Shown here: positions 33,749 through 42,991 of the stretch, in pieces
Layout: the number at the start of each line of letters is the position of its first letter
Numbering within the stretch: the first letter of the stretch is position 1
NCBI GenBank assembly: GCA_965230095.1
Contig: OZ245946.1
Location: 1,054,001 to 1,118,000, forward strand
Length of the DNA: 64,000 bases
Reading direction: 5' to 3'
Source of the DNA: Balneola sp965230095
Lineage (GTDB): Bacteria > Bacteroidota > Rhodothermia > Balneolales > Balneolaceae
Translations under genes and position numbers: made by a program
Notes under the pieces: model-generated
The model's database searches: none
What the model was told of the DNA's origin: nothing
What the model saw: the letters and a program-made list of their open reading frames with translations, nothing else

Positions 33749-33964
33749 TTAATCATCATCTCCAGAAAGAGCTTTACCCACCAAAAATCCAACAGTAAGT
33801 CCTACTAATATACTTTTAATCGGATGTTTCCGGACAGTATCTTCAGCTACATTCTTCAGATCCTGAATTCTTTCCTGAACATCTTCATCTTCAATAAGTT
33901 GCTTACCCCTTTCCAGTGCAAGATCGAGCTTATCGGTTACATTTTTTACGATTTCATCATTCAT
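33749..33964 (-). CDS. YqjD/ElaB/YtxH-like small membrane-anchored protein
   Basis: A 71-residue protein: an N-terminal helix rich in acidic and basic residues, then RKHPIKSILVGLTVGFLVGK, the characteristic C-terminal glycine-rich membrane anchor, and an acidic tail. In E. coli such proteins are stress-induced and tie ribosomes to the inner membrane. Here it heads a three-gene cluster (YqjD-like, holin-X-like, YqjD-like) inside the export locus, 68 bases after the second permease, where a separate promoter is possible. Confidence 0.75.
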   Translation of the reverse strand: MNDEIVKNVTDKLDLALERGKQLIEDEDVQERIQDLKNVAEDTVRKHPIKSILVGLTVGFLVGKALSGDDD

Positions 33965-34032
33965 AATGATTGCCCTTTTTCTTTTAAGATAACAAATACG
34001 AACGGAAGCTTAAATCGTTCCTTTGCAAAAAG

Positions 34033-35256
34033 TTATTCGTAGCGTAAACTTTCTATCGGATCCAGCTTTGAGGCTTTAAAAGCGGGGTATACACCAAATA
34101 TCAACCCTATTAAAAGCATACCAAAAAAGCTTATAAACAGCGACATTGCCGGAATCACCGGTTCTGTATCAATCAGAATCGCCATAATGTTTCCACCTGC
34201 AACTCCAGCAAGTAAACCAATCAAACCTCCAATCTGGCATATAAAGACAGCTTCCATAAGAAACTGATTTACAATCGCCTTTCGGGTAGCTCCTACTGCT
34301 TTTCTCACACCAATTTCTCTGGTTCTCTCAGTTACAGAAACCAACATAATATTCATAACTCCGATACCTGCTCCAAGCAAAGTGATAAACCCAACCGCAA
34401 AGCCTGCGAAATAAAGTATAAATGTAAACTGATCAAATGTTCCTGTAAGTGAATCGTTAGTTACAATCTCAAAATCATTCTCGTCTGCCGGACCTACATT
34501 TCTTATCACCCGCATTATCCCGGTAACTTCATCAATAGTTGATTGAATTTTTGCGATTTCAGGAGCTCTTAATTGAATGCCAATACCTCTGTTTCCGCCA
34601 TAGGCATTAATTCCTGCGGTGTAAGGAATTACTACCATATTATCGAATGATTGACCAAATATTTGTCCTTTCTTTTCAAGAACAGCAATAACAGTATATG
34701 GACGCCCATCAATGCGTATTGTTTTCTGAAGCGGGTATTCTGTTTGAAATATTTCATTCTGAACATCTTTACCAATAATTGCTACCTGTCTGGCATACTG
34801 TATATCTTCTTCATTGAAATTCCTACCGTCTTCTATTTCATATGCATTATTTGTAAAGTACTCGCTGTTACCACCTCTTATTCTAACATCCGGATCAGTT
34901 TCATTATCCTTATAAACAACTTTGGTTAAACTGAAACTAGTTACAGGAGTCATCCCTTCTCCGATTTTCATGCGCTCATCCAAAGCTTCAGCATCGTCGA
35001 ATTTAATTTGTTTTCTGTTTCTTAAACTAGCATCTCTCGGACCCATTTGAACAGCCGGGTTTCTCTGAACGGTAATTACATCGCTGCCCAGAATCGACAT
35101 TGTATTTGTAAAAAAGTTATCAAGTACCGCTACTGCAGTTGTTGATACAATTACCGAAAAAACTCCTATAACCAATGCAAGAAGTGTTAAAAAAGAACGG
35201 ATCTTATTAGCTTTAAGAGACCCGAAAGCCTGTGAAAAAGTTTCTTTAAAATTCAT
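34033..35256 (-). CDS. MacB/FtsX-type ABC permease (second subunit)
   Basis: Four-helix exporter permease: helix 1 at the N-terminus after AFGSLKANKIRSFLTLLALVIG, a MacB-PCD periplasmic domain (about 45-260), then three C-terminal helices. The conserved FtsX segment GVMNIMLVSVTERTREIGVRKAVGA and the ending ASKLDPIESLRYE are present. Its ATG overlaps the stop of the first permease (TAATG). The paired permeases probably form a heterodimer with the ATPase at 29341. Confidence 0.9.
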   Translation of the reverse strand: MNFKETFSQAFGSLKANKIRSFLTLLALVIGVFSVIVSTTAVAVLDNFFTNTMSILGSDVITVQRNPAVQMGPRDASLRNRKQIKFDDAEALDERMKIGEGMTPVTSFSLTKVVYKDNETDPDVRIRGGNSEYFTNNAYEIEDGRNFNEEDIQYARQVAIIGKDVQNEIFQTEYPLQKTIRIDGRPYTVIAVLEKKGQIFGQSFDNMVVIPYTAGINAYGGNRGIGIQLRAPEIAKIQSTIDEVTGIMRVIRNVGPADENDFEIVTNDSLTGTFDQFTFILYFAGFAVGFITLLGAGIGVMNIMLVSVTERTREIGVRKAVGATRKAIVNQFLMEAVFICQIGGLIGLLAGVAGGNIMAILIDTEPVIPAMSLFISFFGMLLIGLIFGVYPAFKASKLDPIESLRYE

Positions 35257-36479
35257 TATTCAAATCTAAGTGATTCAATGGGATCTGATTTTGCAGCTCT
35301 ATATGCAGGAATAAATCCAAATATTAATCCAACCATGGTACAGATTAAGAAAGCAATCGCTATAACTCCGAAATTCATAGTGGCAGTAAATGCCTGATCA
35401 ATAAAAAATGTGGCTATTGCAGCTAAAGCAACACCAAAAACTCCGCCAGCCACACATATTGCAATTGCTTCAATTAAGAACTGAGACAATATTTCCCAAG
35501 ACTTTGCTCCCACTGCTTTACGTATTCCTATTTCTTTAGTTCGTTCCCTAACAGATACGAACATGATATTCATTACACCAATTCCTCCAATCAGTAAAGA
35601 AAGAGCAACTAACCCAAAGCCCACTGCATAAAGACCGTTCTTAAATCCTTCTAAAATCTCTTTAAAAGCTTCGGGTTTATTAATTGCAAAATCATTTTCT
35701 TCTGCCGCATCCAATTGCCGGGCTTGTCTCATCAAACCTTCAATTTCATATTCACCTTCTAATAAAGCTTCTTCTGACGGAAATTTAACTCCAATTTGAA
35801 TTCCTCTTCTTAACCCGTATATCTCACTGTAGGCATAAATAGGAATAAGAGCTACATTGTCGGCATCTCCAAGGCCTAAAAAACTTCCTTGCTTTTCAAG
35901 TACTCCTATAACTATGAATCTTTGTCCACCAATTCGGATCTGTTTTCCAAGTGCATCCTGTTCTTCAAAAAGAGCTTCTTTTAATGATGCCCCGATTACA
36001 ACCACATTCACTGCTGTTCTAACTTCTTCCTGTGTATACATCCTTCCCTCTGCAATATCCAAGCCTTGTATCTCAAGATGATTTGATGTAGTACCACTCA
36101 TTTGTACACGTTCGGCGTTATTCTCTTTATACCTGATATTAACATTTAGATTTGCAGCAGCAGAAATATCGCTGGCATAACGGCTTCTCTCTGTCAGAAA
36201 ATCAACATAATCAATTTGCATCTCCTTTCGTCCCGCAATTTCCCACCAATCCATATCATCATCCCATGGCCATTTTTCAATGTAAACCACATTTGTACCC
36301 AGCATTGCCATGCTGTTATCAAAAGTTTCATCCATCCCGGTAGTTACTGCGTCAACAACAGTTACCATCGTAATGCCTATAATAATACAGAGTGCTGTGA
36401 GGAAAGATCGGGTTTTATTGATACTGAGAGCTAAAAAAGCAATCTTAATTCCTTCGAGCAAGCTATTTAAAAATCTCAT
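35256..36479 (-). CDS. MacB/FtsX-type ABC permease (first subunit)
   Basis: Paralog of the next gene. It has an N-terminal helix after IKIAFLALSINKTRSFLTAL, a MacB-PCD domain and three C-terminal helices with GVMNIMFVSVRERTKEIGIR and the ending AAKSDPIESLRFE. I preferred ATG at 36479 (MRFLNSLLEG), because the family N-terminus begins there. An upstream in-frame ATG at 36524 would add 15 residues reaching towards the divergent bshB1. First gene of the export operon. Confidence 0.88.
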   Translation of the reverse strand: MRFLNSLLEGIKIAFLALSINKTRSFLTALCIIIGITMVTVVDAVTTGMDETFDNSMAMLGTNVVYIEKWPWDDDMDWWEIAGRKEMQIDYVDFLTERSRYASDISAAANLNVNIRYKENNAERVQMSGTTSNHLEIQGLDIAEGRMYTQEEVRTAVNVVVIGASLKEALFEEQDALGKQIRIGGQRFIVIGVLEKQGSFLGLGDADNVALIPIYAYSEIYGLRRGIQIGVKFPSEEALLEGEYEIEGLMRQARQLDAAEENDFAINKPEAFKEILEGFKNGLYAVGFGLVALSLLIGGIGVMNIMFVSVRERTKEIGIRKAVGAKSWEILSQFLIEAIAICVAGGVFGVALAAIATFFIDQAFTATMNFGVIAIAFLICTMVGLIFGFIPAYRAAKSDPIESLRFE

Positions 36480-36572
36480 AAGATAATTTGGTATAATTGA
36501 CGAGCTAGTACGAGCGTAATACAATTACGTTGCAGTAACTTAAGAATTAATTTTTGGTGAAATTCTCTATTT

Positions 36573-37301
36573 ATGAAACTAGATATTTTAGTATTTGCAG
36601 CTCATCCGGATGATGCGGAATTAAATATTGGGGGAACAATATGTACGTTGACAGATCAGGGCAAAAAAGTGGGTGTAGTTGATCTTACGGAGGGTGAAAT
36701 GGGCACCAGAGGAACTACCCTAACCAGAAAAAAGGAAGCAGAACGAGCCTCCGATATTCTGGGATTATCTTACAGACAAAATCTAGACCTTGGAGATTCA
36801 ATACTTGAAAATACCAGAGCTAATCAATTAAAAATTATTACTGAAATCAGAAAAACCCAGCCTGTTGTTTGTATAACCGGAGCTCCTCACGACCGGCATC
36901 CTGATCATGGAAAGTCTACTCAACTGGTTTTGGATTCTTTATTCTATTCAGGACTCAGGAAAATTGAAACCAAAGGCTTACAGGAATGGAGACCTGAACA
37001 CATCTTACATTATATGCAGGACCGGCCATTCGAACCTGATTTTGTTTTTGATATTTCTGAGACATGGGAAACTAAAAAGAAAGCGGTGTTAGCTTTTGAT
37101 ACACAATTTAATGTTGAAAATGCAGGGCAAGAACCTGAGACTTATATTTCTACTCCATCTTACTTCAAACAGCTTGAAGCCAGAGCCCGTTATTTTGGTC
37201 ATCTGGCAGGATTTGAATTTGGCGAGCCCCTGAAATATTATAACGGACCTTCTCCCTTATCTTCTTTTGATGAATTCTTTAGTAATAAAGCTAACCGCTG
37301 A
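36573..37301 (+). CDS. bshB1: BshB1, bacillithiol biosynthesis deacetylase
   Basis: Zinc-dependent N-acetylglucosaminyl-malate deacetylase, the second step of bacillithiol synthesis. It has the PIG-L/LmbE zinc motif AHPDDAE near the N-terminus and the second metal/catalytic block PHDRHPDH. The length (242) and the N-terminal LDILVFAAHPDDAELNIGG fit BshB1, not general LmbE proteins. The stop overlaps the following methyltransferase start (TGATG). bshA and bshC are not in this window. Confidence 0.9.
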   Translation: MKLDILVFAAHPDDAELNIGGTICTLTDQGKKVGVVDLTEGEMGTRGTTLTRKKEAERASDILGLSYRQNLDLGDSILENTRANQLKIITEIRKTQPVVCITGAPHDRHPDHGKSTQLVLDSLFYSGLRKIETKGLQEWRPEHILHYMQDRPFEPDFVFDISETWETKKKAVLAFDTQFNVENAGQEPETYISTPSYFKQLEARARYFGHLAGFEFGEPLKYYNGPSPLSSFDEFFSNKANR

Positions 37302-38932
37302 TGCTTAGCAAAAACGAACAAAAACTACACCGGAGCACTATATTCCGTCACTTAGATGGAATTGGAACCGCGCCTTCGGCTTTGATCCTTTATAAGAAAG
37401 GGATTCTGGATTATCTGATCAAAAATGGAGAAGTATCACTTTCTGATATTTCTAAAAAATTCAATGCCAATGAAGGGTACTTGAATATTGCACTCAGAAT
37501 ACTTGCTTCACAAGGTTGGTTAATTCAGAATATTGAAAACAGAACTGATAAAATTACTTTTGCTGTAAACCAAAAGACCAAACTCGCTTGTAAATATATC
37601 CCCCTTTATGAGGATGCCGTAGAGCTGATCAATTATTACGAAGGACTTCATCCCAAAAATTTCGGAGATATACCTTTATCCAAAATGGGAAAAGCTTTCT
37701 CCGGTTATCAGGAAAGTTATGGCATAGATCTAAGTGTAAAAGGAATTGAAAAAGAAGTACAACAGCAGATTTTAAAACATATTGAAGGAGTTCTTTTAGG
37801 ACCGGTTATCGTTTTTCTTGGAATGAGCGGTATGTTTCATAAATATTTTATGGAAGCAAACTTCCGACCCGAAGAATTCCATGAAGAACCGGAGAGATTC
37901 AAGAAGATCCTTGATATGTTACGATATCTGGGATGGTTCAAGGAAAAAAATGGCACCTATCAGTTTACAGATATAGGATTGTTCTTCGCAAAAAGAGCAA
38001 GTGCATACGGAGTTACCGTTTCTTACTTACCTATGTTCAGAAATGTTGAAGAACTCATTTTCGGAGATCCTGAAAAAATAAGAGATACAAAGCCCGGCGA
38101 ACCTGAAAAACACGTGGATCGTGAAATGAATGTTTGGGGAAGCGGCGGTGCTCATTCCTCCTATTTTAAAATAGTGGACGAAATTATCATCGAGATTTTT
38201 AATCAACCAATTACTGATCAACCCAAGGGTGTGCTGGATATGGGATGTGGTAACGGAGCTTTTATTCAGCATTTGTTTGATGTAATCGAAAAACACACTC
38301 TTCGTGGGAAAATGTTAGACGAACATCCTCTTATACTTGTGGGCTCAGATTATAACGAAGCGGCTTTAAAGATCACAAAGGCCAATCTTATTCAAGCTGA
38401 TATCTGGGCAAAAGTTATATGGGGAGACATTGGAAAACCTGATCTTCTCGCCAAAGAGTTGATCGAAAATTACGATGTTGATCTGAAAGATCTTTTGAAT
38501 GTCAGAACTTTTCTGGACCACAACAGGATCTATGAAGAACCCGTAATTAAAACTCAAAACAGAGTAAGTGAGTCAACAGGAGCTTTTGCATTTCGTGGTA
38601 AGAGAATCAGCAACAACACAATTGAAGATTCTTTACTCGAGCATTTCAGAAAATGGGAGCCTTACATTAAAAAGTTTGGCTTACTGGTTATTGAACTTCA
38701 TACCGTTCCGCCAAATGTAACAGCAAATAATCTTGGCAAGACTGCTGCAACAGCGTACGATGCCACTCATGGTTTTTCTGATCAATATATAGTAGAAGTG
38801 GATGTATTCAACAAAATTATCAATGAAGCAGGTTTAGTTGCAAATACCAAACTTTGCAGAAAATTTCCGGATACAGAATACGCAACAGTAACAATAAACT
38901 TACTGCAAGGCACTGAAACCTCACTTATTTAA
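37301..38932 (+). CDS. Class I SAM-dependent methyltransferase with an N-terminal winged-helix-like domain
   Basis: A large (543 aa) methyltransferase. The N-terminal 90 residues resemble the dimerisation/winged-helix part of O-methyltransferases (SALILYKKGILDYL, then ISKKFNANEGYLNIALRILA). SAM motif I is VLDMGCGNGAFIQHLF at about 311-326. The C-terminal third (TVPPNVTANNLGKTAATAYD, HGFSDQYIVEVDVF) resembles the methyltransferase domains of polyketide enzymes such as AprA. It is translationally coupled to bshB1. Whether it works on a thiol is unknown; substrate cannot be deduced. Confidence 0.75.
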   Translation: MLSKNEQKLHRSTIFRHLDGIGTAPSALILYKKGILDYLIKNGEVSLSDISKKFNANEGYLNIALRILASQGWLIQNIENRTDKITFAVNQKTKLACKYIPLYEDAVELINYYEGLHPKNFGDIPLSKMGKAFSGYQESYGIDLSVKGIEKEVQQQILKHIEGVLLGPVIVFLGMSGMFHKYFMEANFRPEEFHEEPERFKKILDMLRYLGWFKEKNGTYQFTDIGLFFAKRASAYGVTVSYLPMFRNVEELIFGDPEKIRDTKPGEPEKHVDREMNVWGSGGAHSSYFKIVDEIIIEIFNQPITDQPKGVLDMGCGNGAFIQHLFDVIEKHTLRGKMLDEHPLILVGSDYNEAALKITKANLIQADIWAKVIWGDIGKPDLLAKELIENYDVDLKDLLNVRTFLDHNRIYEEPVIKTQNRVSESTGAFAFRGKRISNNTIEDSLLEHFRKWEPYIKKFGLLVIELHTVPPNVTANNLGKTAATAYDATHGFSDQYIVEVDVFNKIINEAGLVANTKLCRKFPDTEYATVTINLLQGTETSLI

Positions 38933-39722
38933 AATTCTGAGTTATCTGGGTTTGTAAAAAATGAACTATACCAGCATTCCCGGAAATTATACTTTGCCCG
39001 AACAACCAGTCATCTCCATTGTCCCAATCTGTTACTAATCCACCGGCTTCTTTTATAATTAATGCTCCGGCCGCAACATCCCACGGACTTAGGCCATATT
39101 CAAAAAAACCTTCGAATCTGCCCGCGGCAACACAACAAAGATCATAGGAAGCTGCTCCGGGTCTTCTTAATCCGTGAGTGTTTTGCATCAGGCTTTTTAG
39201 CAAGTTCAGATAGTCCTCTACATGTTCAAAAGCAGTGTATGGAAAGCCTGTTCCAATTAAAGATTTAGAAGGATCGGTTTCATCCGAAACTTTCAATTCT
39301 TTACCATCCAGAAAAGCCCCTCCCCCTTCTGTTGCCCAAAATAACTCTCCTTTTGCCACTTCTTTGACCAAACCAACTTTAGGAATCCCATCTACCCAAA
39401 GCGCTATTGAAATACAATAGACCGGAAAACCATGTGCGAAATTAGTAGTTCCATCAATAGGATCTATGATCCAGACTCTCCCATCCGGCAGTTTTGTTTT
39501 TGTATTCGATTCCTCTGCTAAGAAATCATCTTCCGGAAATTTCTTTTTTATGACACGAATGATTTCTTTTTCTGAAGCCACATCTGCTTCTGTAACCAGA
39601 TCATTCTTTCCTTTCAACTCTACACTGAATGATCTTGAAGAAGAATATTGGTGAATTATTTCAGAAGCTTTTTTAGCTGCTTCTTTCGCTGTTTCGAGTT
39701 CTTTCTGATATTTTTTTGACAC
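38925..39722 (-). CDS. Inositol-monophosphatase-family phosphatase (SuhB-like)
   Basis: Mg-dependent phosphatase. Metal-binding motifs are all present: the acidic EES in EDDFLAEESNT, DPIDGTTNFAHG, and WDVAAGALIIKEAGG near the end, plus the N-terminal GKNDLVTEADVASE lithium-sensitive-family region. At 265 residues its length is normal. Substrate could be inositol phosphate, histidinol phosphate or a related sugar phosphate. Its 3' end overlaps the convergent methyltransferase by eight bases. Confidence 0.9.
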   Translation of the reverse strand: MSKKYQKELETAKEAAKKASEIIHQYSSSRSFSVELKGKNDLVTEADVASEKEIIRVIKKKFPEDDFLAEESNTKTKLPDGRVWIIDPIDGTTNFAHGFPVYCISIALWVDGIPKVGLVKEVAKGELFWATEGGGAFLDGKELKVSDETDPSKSLIGTGFPYTAFEHVEDYLNLLKSLMQNTHGLRRPGAASYDLCCVAAGRFEGFFEYGLSPWDVAAGALIIKEAGGLVTDWDNGDDWLFGQSIISGNAGIVHFLQTQITQNFK

Positions 39723-39817
39723 TGACCTGACTGTTAAACTATTTCCGAATTGAGTTCTTTAAACTAAGTGAAATTTTAGAGATATTTGAACTAATCATTT
39801 CACACTAATCTGATCCC

Positions 39818-40258
39818 ATGATCATACCCATAGCAAGCGATCACGCAGGATATACCGGCAAGGAAACCGTTAGAAAAATACTAGAAGAATTGGGGCACAC
39901 TCCTGTTGATTTTGGTACTCACTCAGAAGATTCAGTGGATTACCCTGACTTTGCAGTACAAGTAGCTAAAAGAGTAAATGACGGCGAATACGATCAGGGA
40001 ATTCTGGTGTGCGGAAGCGGTCAGGGTGTTTGTATGACCGCAAACAAGTATCCGAAAGTACGGGCCGGACTAATATATTCTCCCAAATCAGCAGAAATGA
40101 CCAGACTACATAATAATGCAAATGTAATGTGTCTTCCCGGTCGTGAATTAGACGAAAATCAGATTAAAGAAATTTTAAAGGTTTGGTTAGATACTGAATT
40201 TGAAGGTGGGCGACATGAACGTCGTGTAAATAAAATTGAAACTCTTACCCAAAAGTAA
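39818..40258 (+). CDS. rpiB: Ribose-5-phosphate isomerase B
   Basis: Interconverts ribose-5-phosphate and ribulose-5-phosphate in the pentose-phosphate pathway. The RpiB/LacAB fold is shown by IASDHAGYTGKE at the N-terminus and ILVCGSGQGVCMTANK around the catalytic cysteine, with R and H residues in the C-terminal ETEFEGGRHERRV. At 146 residues its length is normal. Eight bases separate it from glyA, so it heads the rpiB-glyA-tatC operon. Confidence 0.93.
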   Translation: MIIPIASDHAGYTGKETVRKILEELGHTPVDFGTHSEDSVDYPDFAVQVAKRVNDGEYDQGILVCGSGQGVCMTANKYPKVRAGLIYSPKSAEMTRLHNNANVMCLPGRELDENQIKEILKVWLDTEFEGGRHERRVNKIETLTQK

Positions 40259-40266
40259 TTCTCGGA

Positions 40267-41565
40267 ATGAAATCATTAAAGCAGCAAGATCCGGCAGTCT
40301 TTGAACAACTCGAAAAAGAAACAAACCGACAAAATTTTAATCTTGAATTAATAGCCTCTGAAAACTTTGCTTCAAAAGCAGTGATGGAAGCAGCCGGTAG
40401 TGTGTTAACCAACAAATACGCTGAAGGTTATCCTGGAAAACGATATTACGGCGGTTGTGAATACGCTGATGTCGTAGAGGATATTGCCAGAGATCGTGCT
40501 AAAAAGCTTTTTAATGCTGATTGGGTAAACGTTCAGCCGCATTCGGGTGCAACAGCAAATGCAGCAGTTTACCTTACTTTCATGAAACCGGGAGATACAC
40601 TCCTTGGTTTTGATCTATCTCATGGTGGTCACCTAACTCACGGTTCACATGTGAACTTTTCCGGGATTTATTTTAAGCCTGAATTTTACGGTGTAGAAAA
40701 AGAAACCGGCAGACTTGATTACAACAAGATTCGTGAAAAAGCCAAAGCCGTTAATCCTAAAATGATCTCGATAGGAGCTTCTGCTTATTCCAGAGATTAT
40801 GATTATGAAGCATTCAGAAGTATTGCTGATGAAGTAGGTGCTTTTCTTTGGATGGATATGGCTCATACTGCCGGTTTAATAGCCGTCGGTAATTTAAAAG
40901 ATCCTCTTCCTCATGCTCATGTTGTAACTACTACCACACATAAAACTCTGCGCGGACCTCGCGGAGGAATGATTCTGATCGGTAAAGATGGAGAAAATGA
41001 ATTAGGTGTGGTAGCTCCAAAATCAGGAAGAGTTAAAAACTGGAGTGAAGTACTGGACTCAGCAGTTTTCCCTGGTACTCAGGGCGGACCGTTGATGCAT
41101 ATTATTGCAGCAAAGGCGGTTTCGTATGGTGAAGCATTACAGGAAGATTTCAAAGAATATCAAACTCAGGTTCAAAAAAATGCTAAGGCGATGTCAGCTC
41201 AGTTTATGGAAATGGGTTATGAGATCGTAAGTGGTGGAACGGATAATCATCTTATACTGATCGATCTGAGAAATAAAGGAGTGACAGGAAAAATCGCTGA
41301 AGAAGCGCTCGGAAACGCGGCTATCACTGTTAATAAAAATATGGTACCATTCGATACTGAAAGCCCATTCGTAACTTCAGGGATCAGAATTGGGTCGCCT
41401 GCAATGACAACAAGAGGCTTTGGTGAAGCTGAGTTCAAACAAGTTGCAAAGCTGGTAGACAAAGTAATACAAAGCCCGAACGATGAATCAGTTCACCATT
41501 CTGTTGCAAAAGAAGTAGAAGGACTTTGTGAAAATTTTCCATTGTATGATTTTGCAACTGTTTAA
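40267..41565 (+). CDS. glyA: Serine hydroxymethyltransferase
   Basis: PLP enzyme converting serine and tetrahydrofolate to glycine and methylene-tetrahydrofolate. The PLP lysine is K226 in TTTTHKTLRGPRGG. The N-terminal signatures LIASENFAS and YAEGYPGKRYYGG are present, as is the PHSGATANAAVY loop. The length of 432 is normal. It sits second in the rpiB-glyA-tatC cluster with short gaps. Confidence 0.97.
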   Translation: MKSLKQQDPAVFEQLEKETNRQNFNLELIASENFASKAVMEAAGSVLTNKYAEGYPGKRYYGGCEYADVVEDIARDRAKKLFNADWVNVQPHSGATANAAVYLTFMKPGDTLLGFDLSHGGHLTHGSHVNFSGIYFKPEFYGVEKETGRLDYNKIREKAKAVNPKMISIGASAYSRDYDYEAFRSIADEVGAFLWMDMAHTAGLIAVGNLKDPLPHAHVVTTTTHKTLRGPRGGMILIGKDGENELGVVAPKSGRVKNWSEVLDSAVFPGTQGGPLMHIIAAKAVSYGEALQEDFKEYQTQVQKNAKAMSAQFMEMGYEIVSGGTDNHLILIDLRNKGVTGKIAEEALGNAAITVNKNMVPFDTESPFVTSGIRIGSPAMTTRGFGEAEFKQVAKLVDKVIQSPNDESVHHSVAKEVEGLCENFPLYDFATV

Positions 41566-41574
41566 GGGGTAGAT

Positions 41575-42420
41575 TTGGCAGACCGACAAATAATGCAAAA
41601 AAACCTTCCAAAAGCTCCAAAGGTGGAAGACCGTACAAAAGAAATGTCTTTTCTGGAGCATTTAGAGGAATTACGCTGGAGAATAATAAAAGGAATGGCA
41701 GGAGTTCTGTTTGGGGTAGTCATCGCTTTTTTCTTCTCTGATTTTTTTGTCAATGATGTTCTACTCGGTCCTACCAAATCTTCTTTCTTTATGTATGATC
41801 TGATAAGGATCGATGCAATTGATCTAACCCTGCAAAGCAGAAGATTACCGGGACAGTTCTTTACTTTTTGGGGGGTTTTGTTCGTGGTTGGTTTTGTGAT
41901 CGGCTCCCCGGTTTTCTTTTATCAGATCTGGTCTTTTATTGAACCGGCCTTTGAAGTTACTACCAAAAGAAAAACCATTCTAACGGCATTCTTTATAACC
42001 TTCTTTTTTATCATTGGAATTTCTTTCGGATATTTGATTCTGGTTCCTTTTGCGCTCCAGTTCTTTACACAGTTTCAGATCTCAGATGTAATAAGAAACG
42101 ATTTTGATATAAATGCTTATTTCAGTTCGCTAACTACCTGGGTTATTTCCTGTGGCATGATATTCCAGATTCCAATAATCAGTTATTCTCTGAGTAAGAT
42201 AGGATTATTAACTCCCGAACTTCTTAAGAAATTCAGAAGACATGCTATAGTTGCCAGTTTAATTTTGGCAGCTTTTTTAACACCTCCTGATCCTGTATCT
42301 CAGGTATTAATAGGTATACCACTTCTTGTACTCTATGAATTTTCAATTTTGATAAGCAGGATTGCGGTAAAGCAACGAAAGAAAAAGTTAGATAAGGCAT
42401 TTTCAGATAATGAATCTTAA
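41575..42420 (+). CDS. tatC: TatC, twin-arginine translocase receptor subunit
   Basis: Polytopic inner-membrane component that recognises Tat signal peptides. The start of the family region is SFLEHLEELRWRIIKG (about residue 25). Six membrane helices follow, with SPVFFYQIWSFIEPAF and the ITPPDPVSQ-like segment (LTPPDPVSQVLIGIPLLVLYE). The periplasmic loop between the first two helices is longer than in E. coli (IDLTLQSRRLPGQ). The start is TTG, nine bases after glyA. No tatA is in the window. Confidence 0.93.
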   Translation: MADRQIMQKNLPKAPKVEDRTKEMSFLEHLEELRWRIIKGMAGVLFGVVIAFFFSDFFVNDVLLGPTKSSFFMYDLIRIDAIDLTLQSRRLPGQFFTFWGVLFVVGFVIGSPVFFYQIWSFIEPAFEVTTKRKTILTAFFITFFFIIGISFGYLILVPFALQFFTQFQISDVIRNDFDINAYFSSLTTWVISCGMIFQIPIISYSLSKIGLLTPELLKKFRRHAIVASLILAAFLTPPDPVSQVLIGIPLLVLYEFSILISRIAVKQRKKKLDKAFSDNES

Positions 42421-42523
42421 GCTTTTTCAAGTTTCTTACTAATAATCCTTTTATCTTTTATGCACTAAAAACTACTTTTCCGTGTTATAATAAGCGGAAC
42501 TAAAATCAAATATATAATCACTC

Positions 42524-42991
42524 TTGAATCTTAGAAATACTTTTTTTGGCACATTACTTTTAATGTTTATCATCTCTTGTGGTGGTAATGATCCTTTCTT
42601 TTTTGAAGACGACTTCTCCACGGTACCTGAAGCTTTTTCTGTTGAGGGCATTACACCGGATACAACACAAACCGGTTTGATTATCTATGAAATAGCAGCG
42701 GGAAGCGGAAATCTTGAAATAGGTATACGTGACGACGTAGAAATTTTTTATACAGGCAGAACCACAGACGAGGAAATTTTTGATAGTTCTTATAAGAACA
42801 GTAATGATGACCCTTTAAGAAGCTCTGTTAGAAGTTTCGTTGATGGATTTACTGAAGGTTTAATAGGAATGAAAGAAGGCGGAAAAAGAGTATTGGTTAT
42901 TCCTCCGGCTTTAGCTTATGAAGGCACTACCAACGCTTTACGAAATGACACTTTAGTATTCGATATAGAAATAGATTCAATTATTTTTTAA
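42524..42991 (+). CDS. FKBP-type peptidyl-prolyl isomerase lipoprotein
   Basis: Exported prolyl isomerase. The lipoprotein signal ends at a lipobox (MFIISC, Cys about 19), and the FKBP domain occupies about residues 60-155: VEIFYTGRTTDEEIFDSSY, FVDGFTEGLIGMKEGGKRVLVIPPALAYE and the terminal FDIEIDSI. The length of 155 is small but complete. The start is TTG. Its 3' end overlaps the convergent alr gene by 15 bases. Confidence 0.88.
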   Translation: MNLRNTFFGTLLLMFIISCGGNDPFFFEDDFSTVPEAFSVEGITPDTTQTGLIIYEIAAGSGNLEIGIRDDVEIFYTGRTTDEEIFDSSYKNSNDDPLRSSVRSFVDGFTEGLIGMKEGGKRVLVIPPALAYEGTTNALRNDTLVFDIEIDSIIF

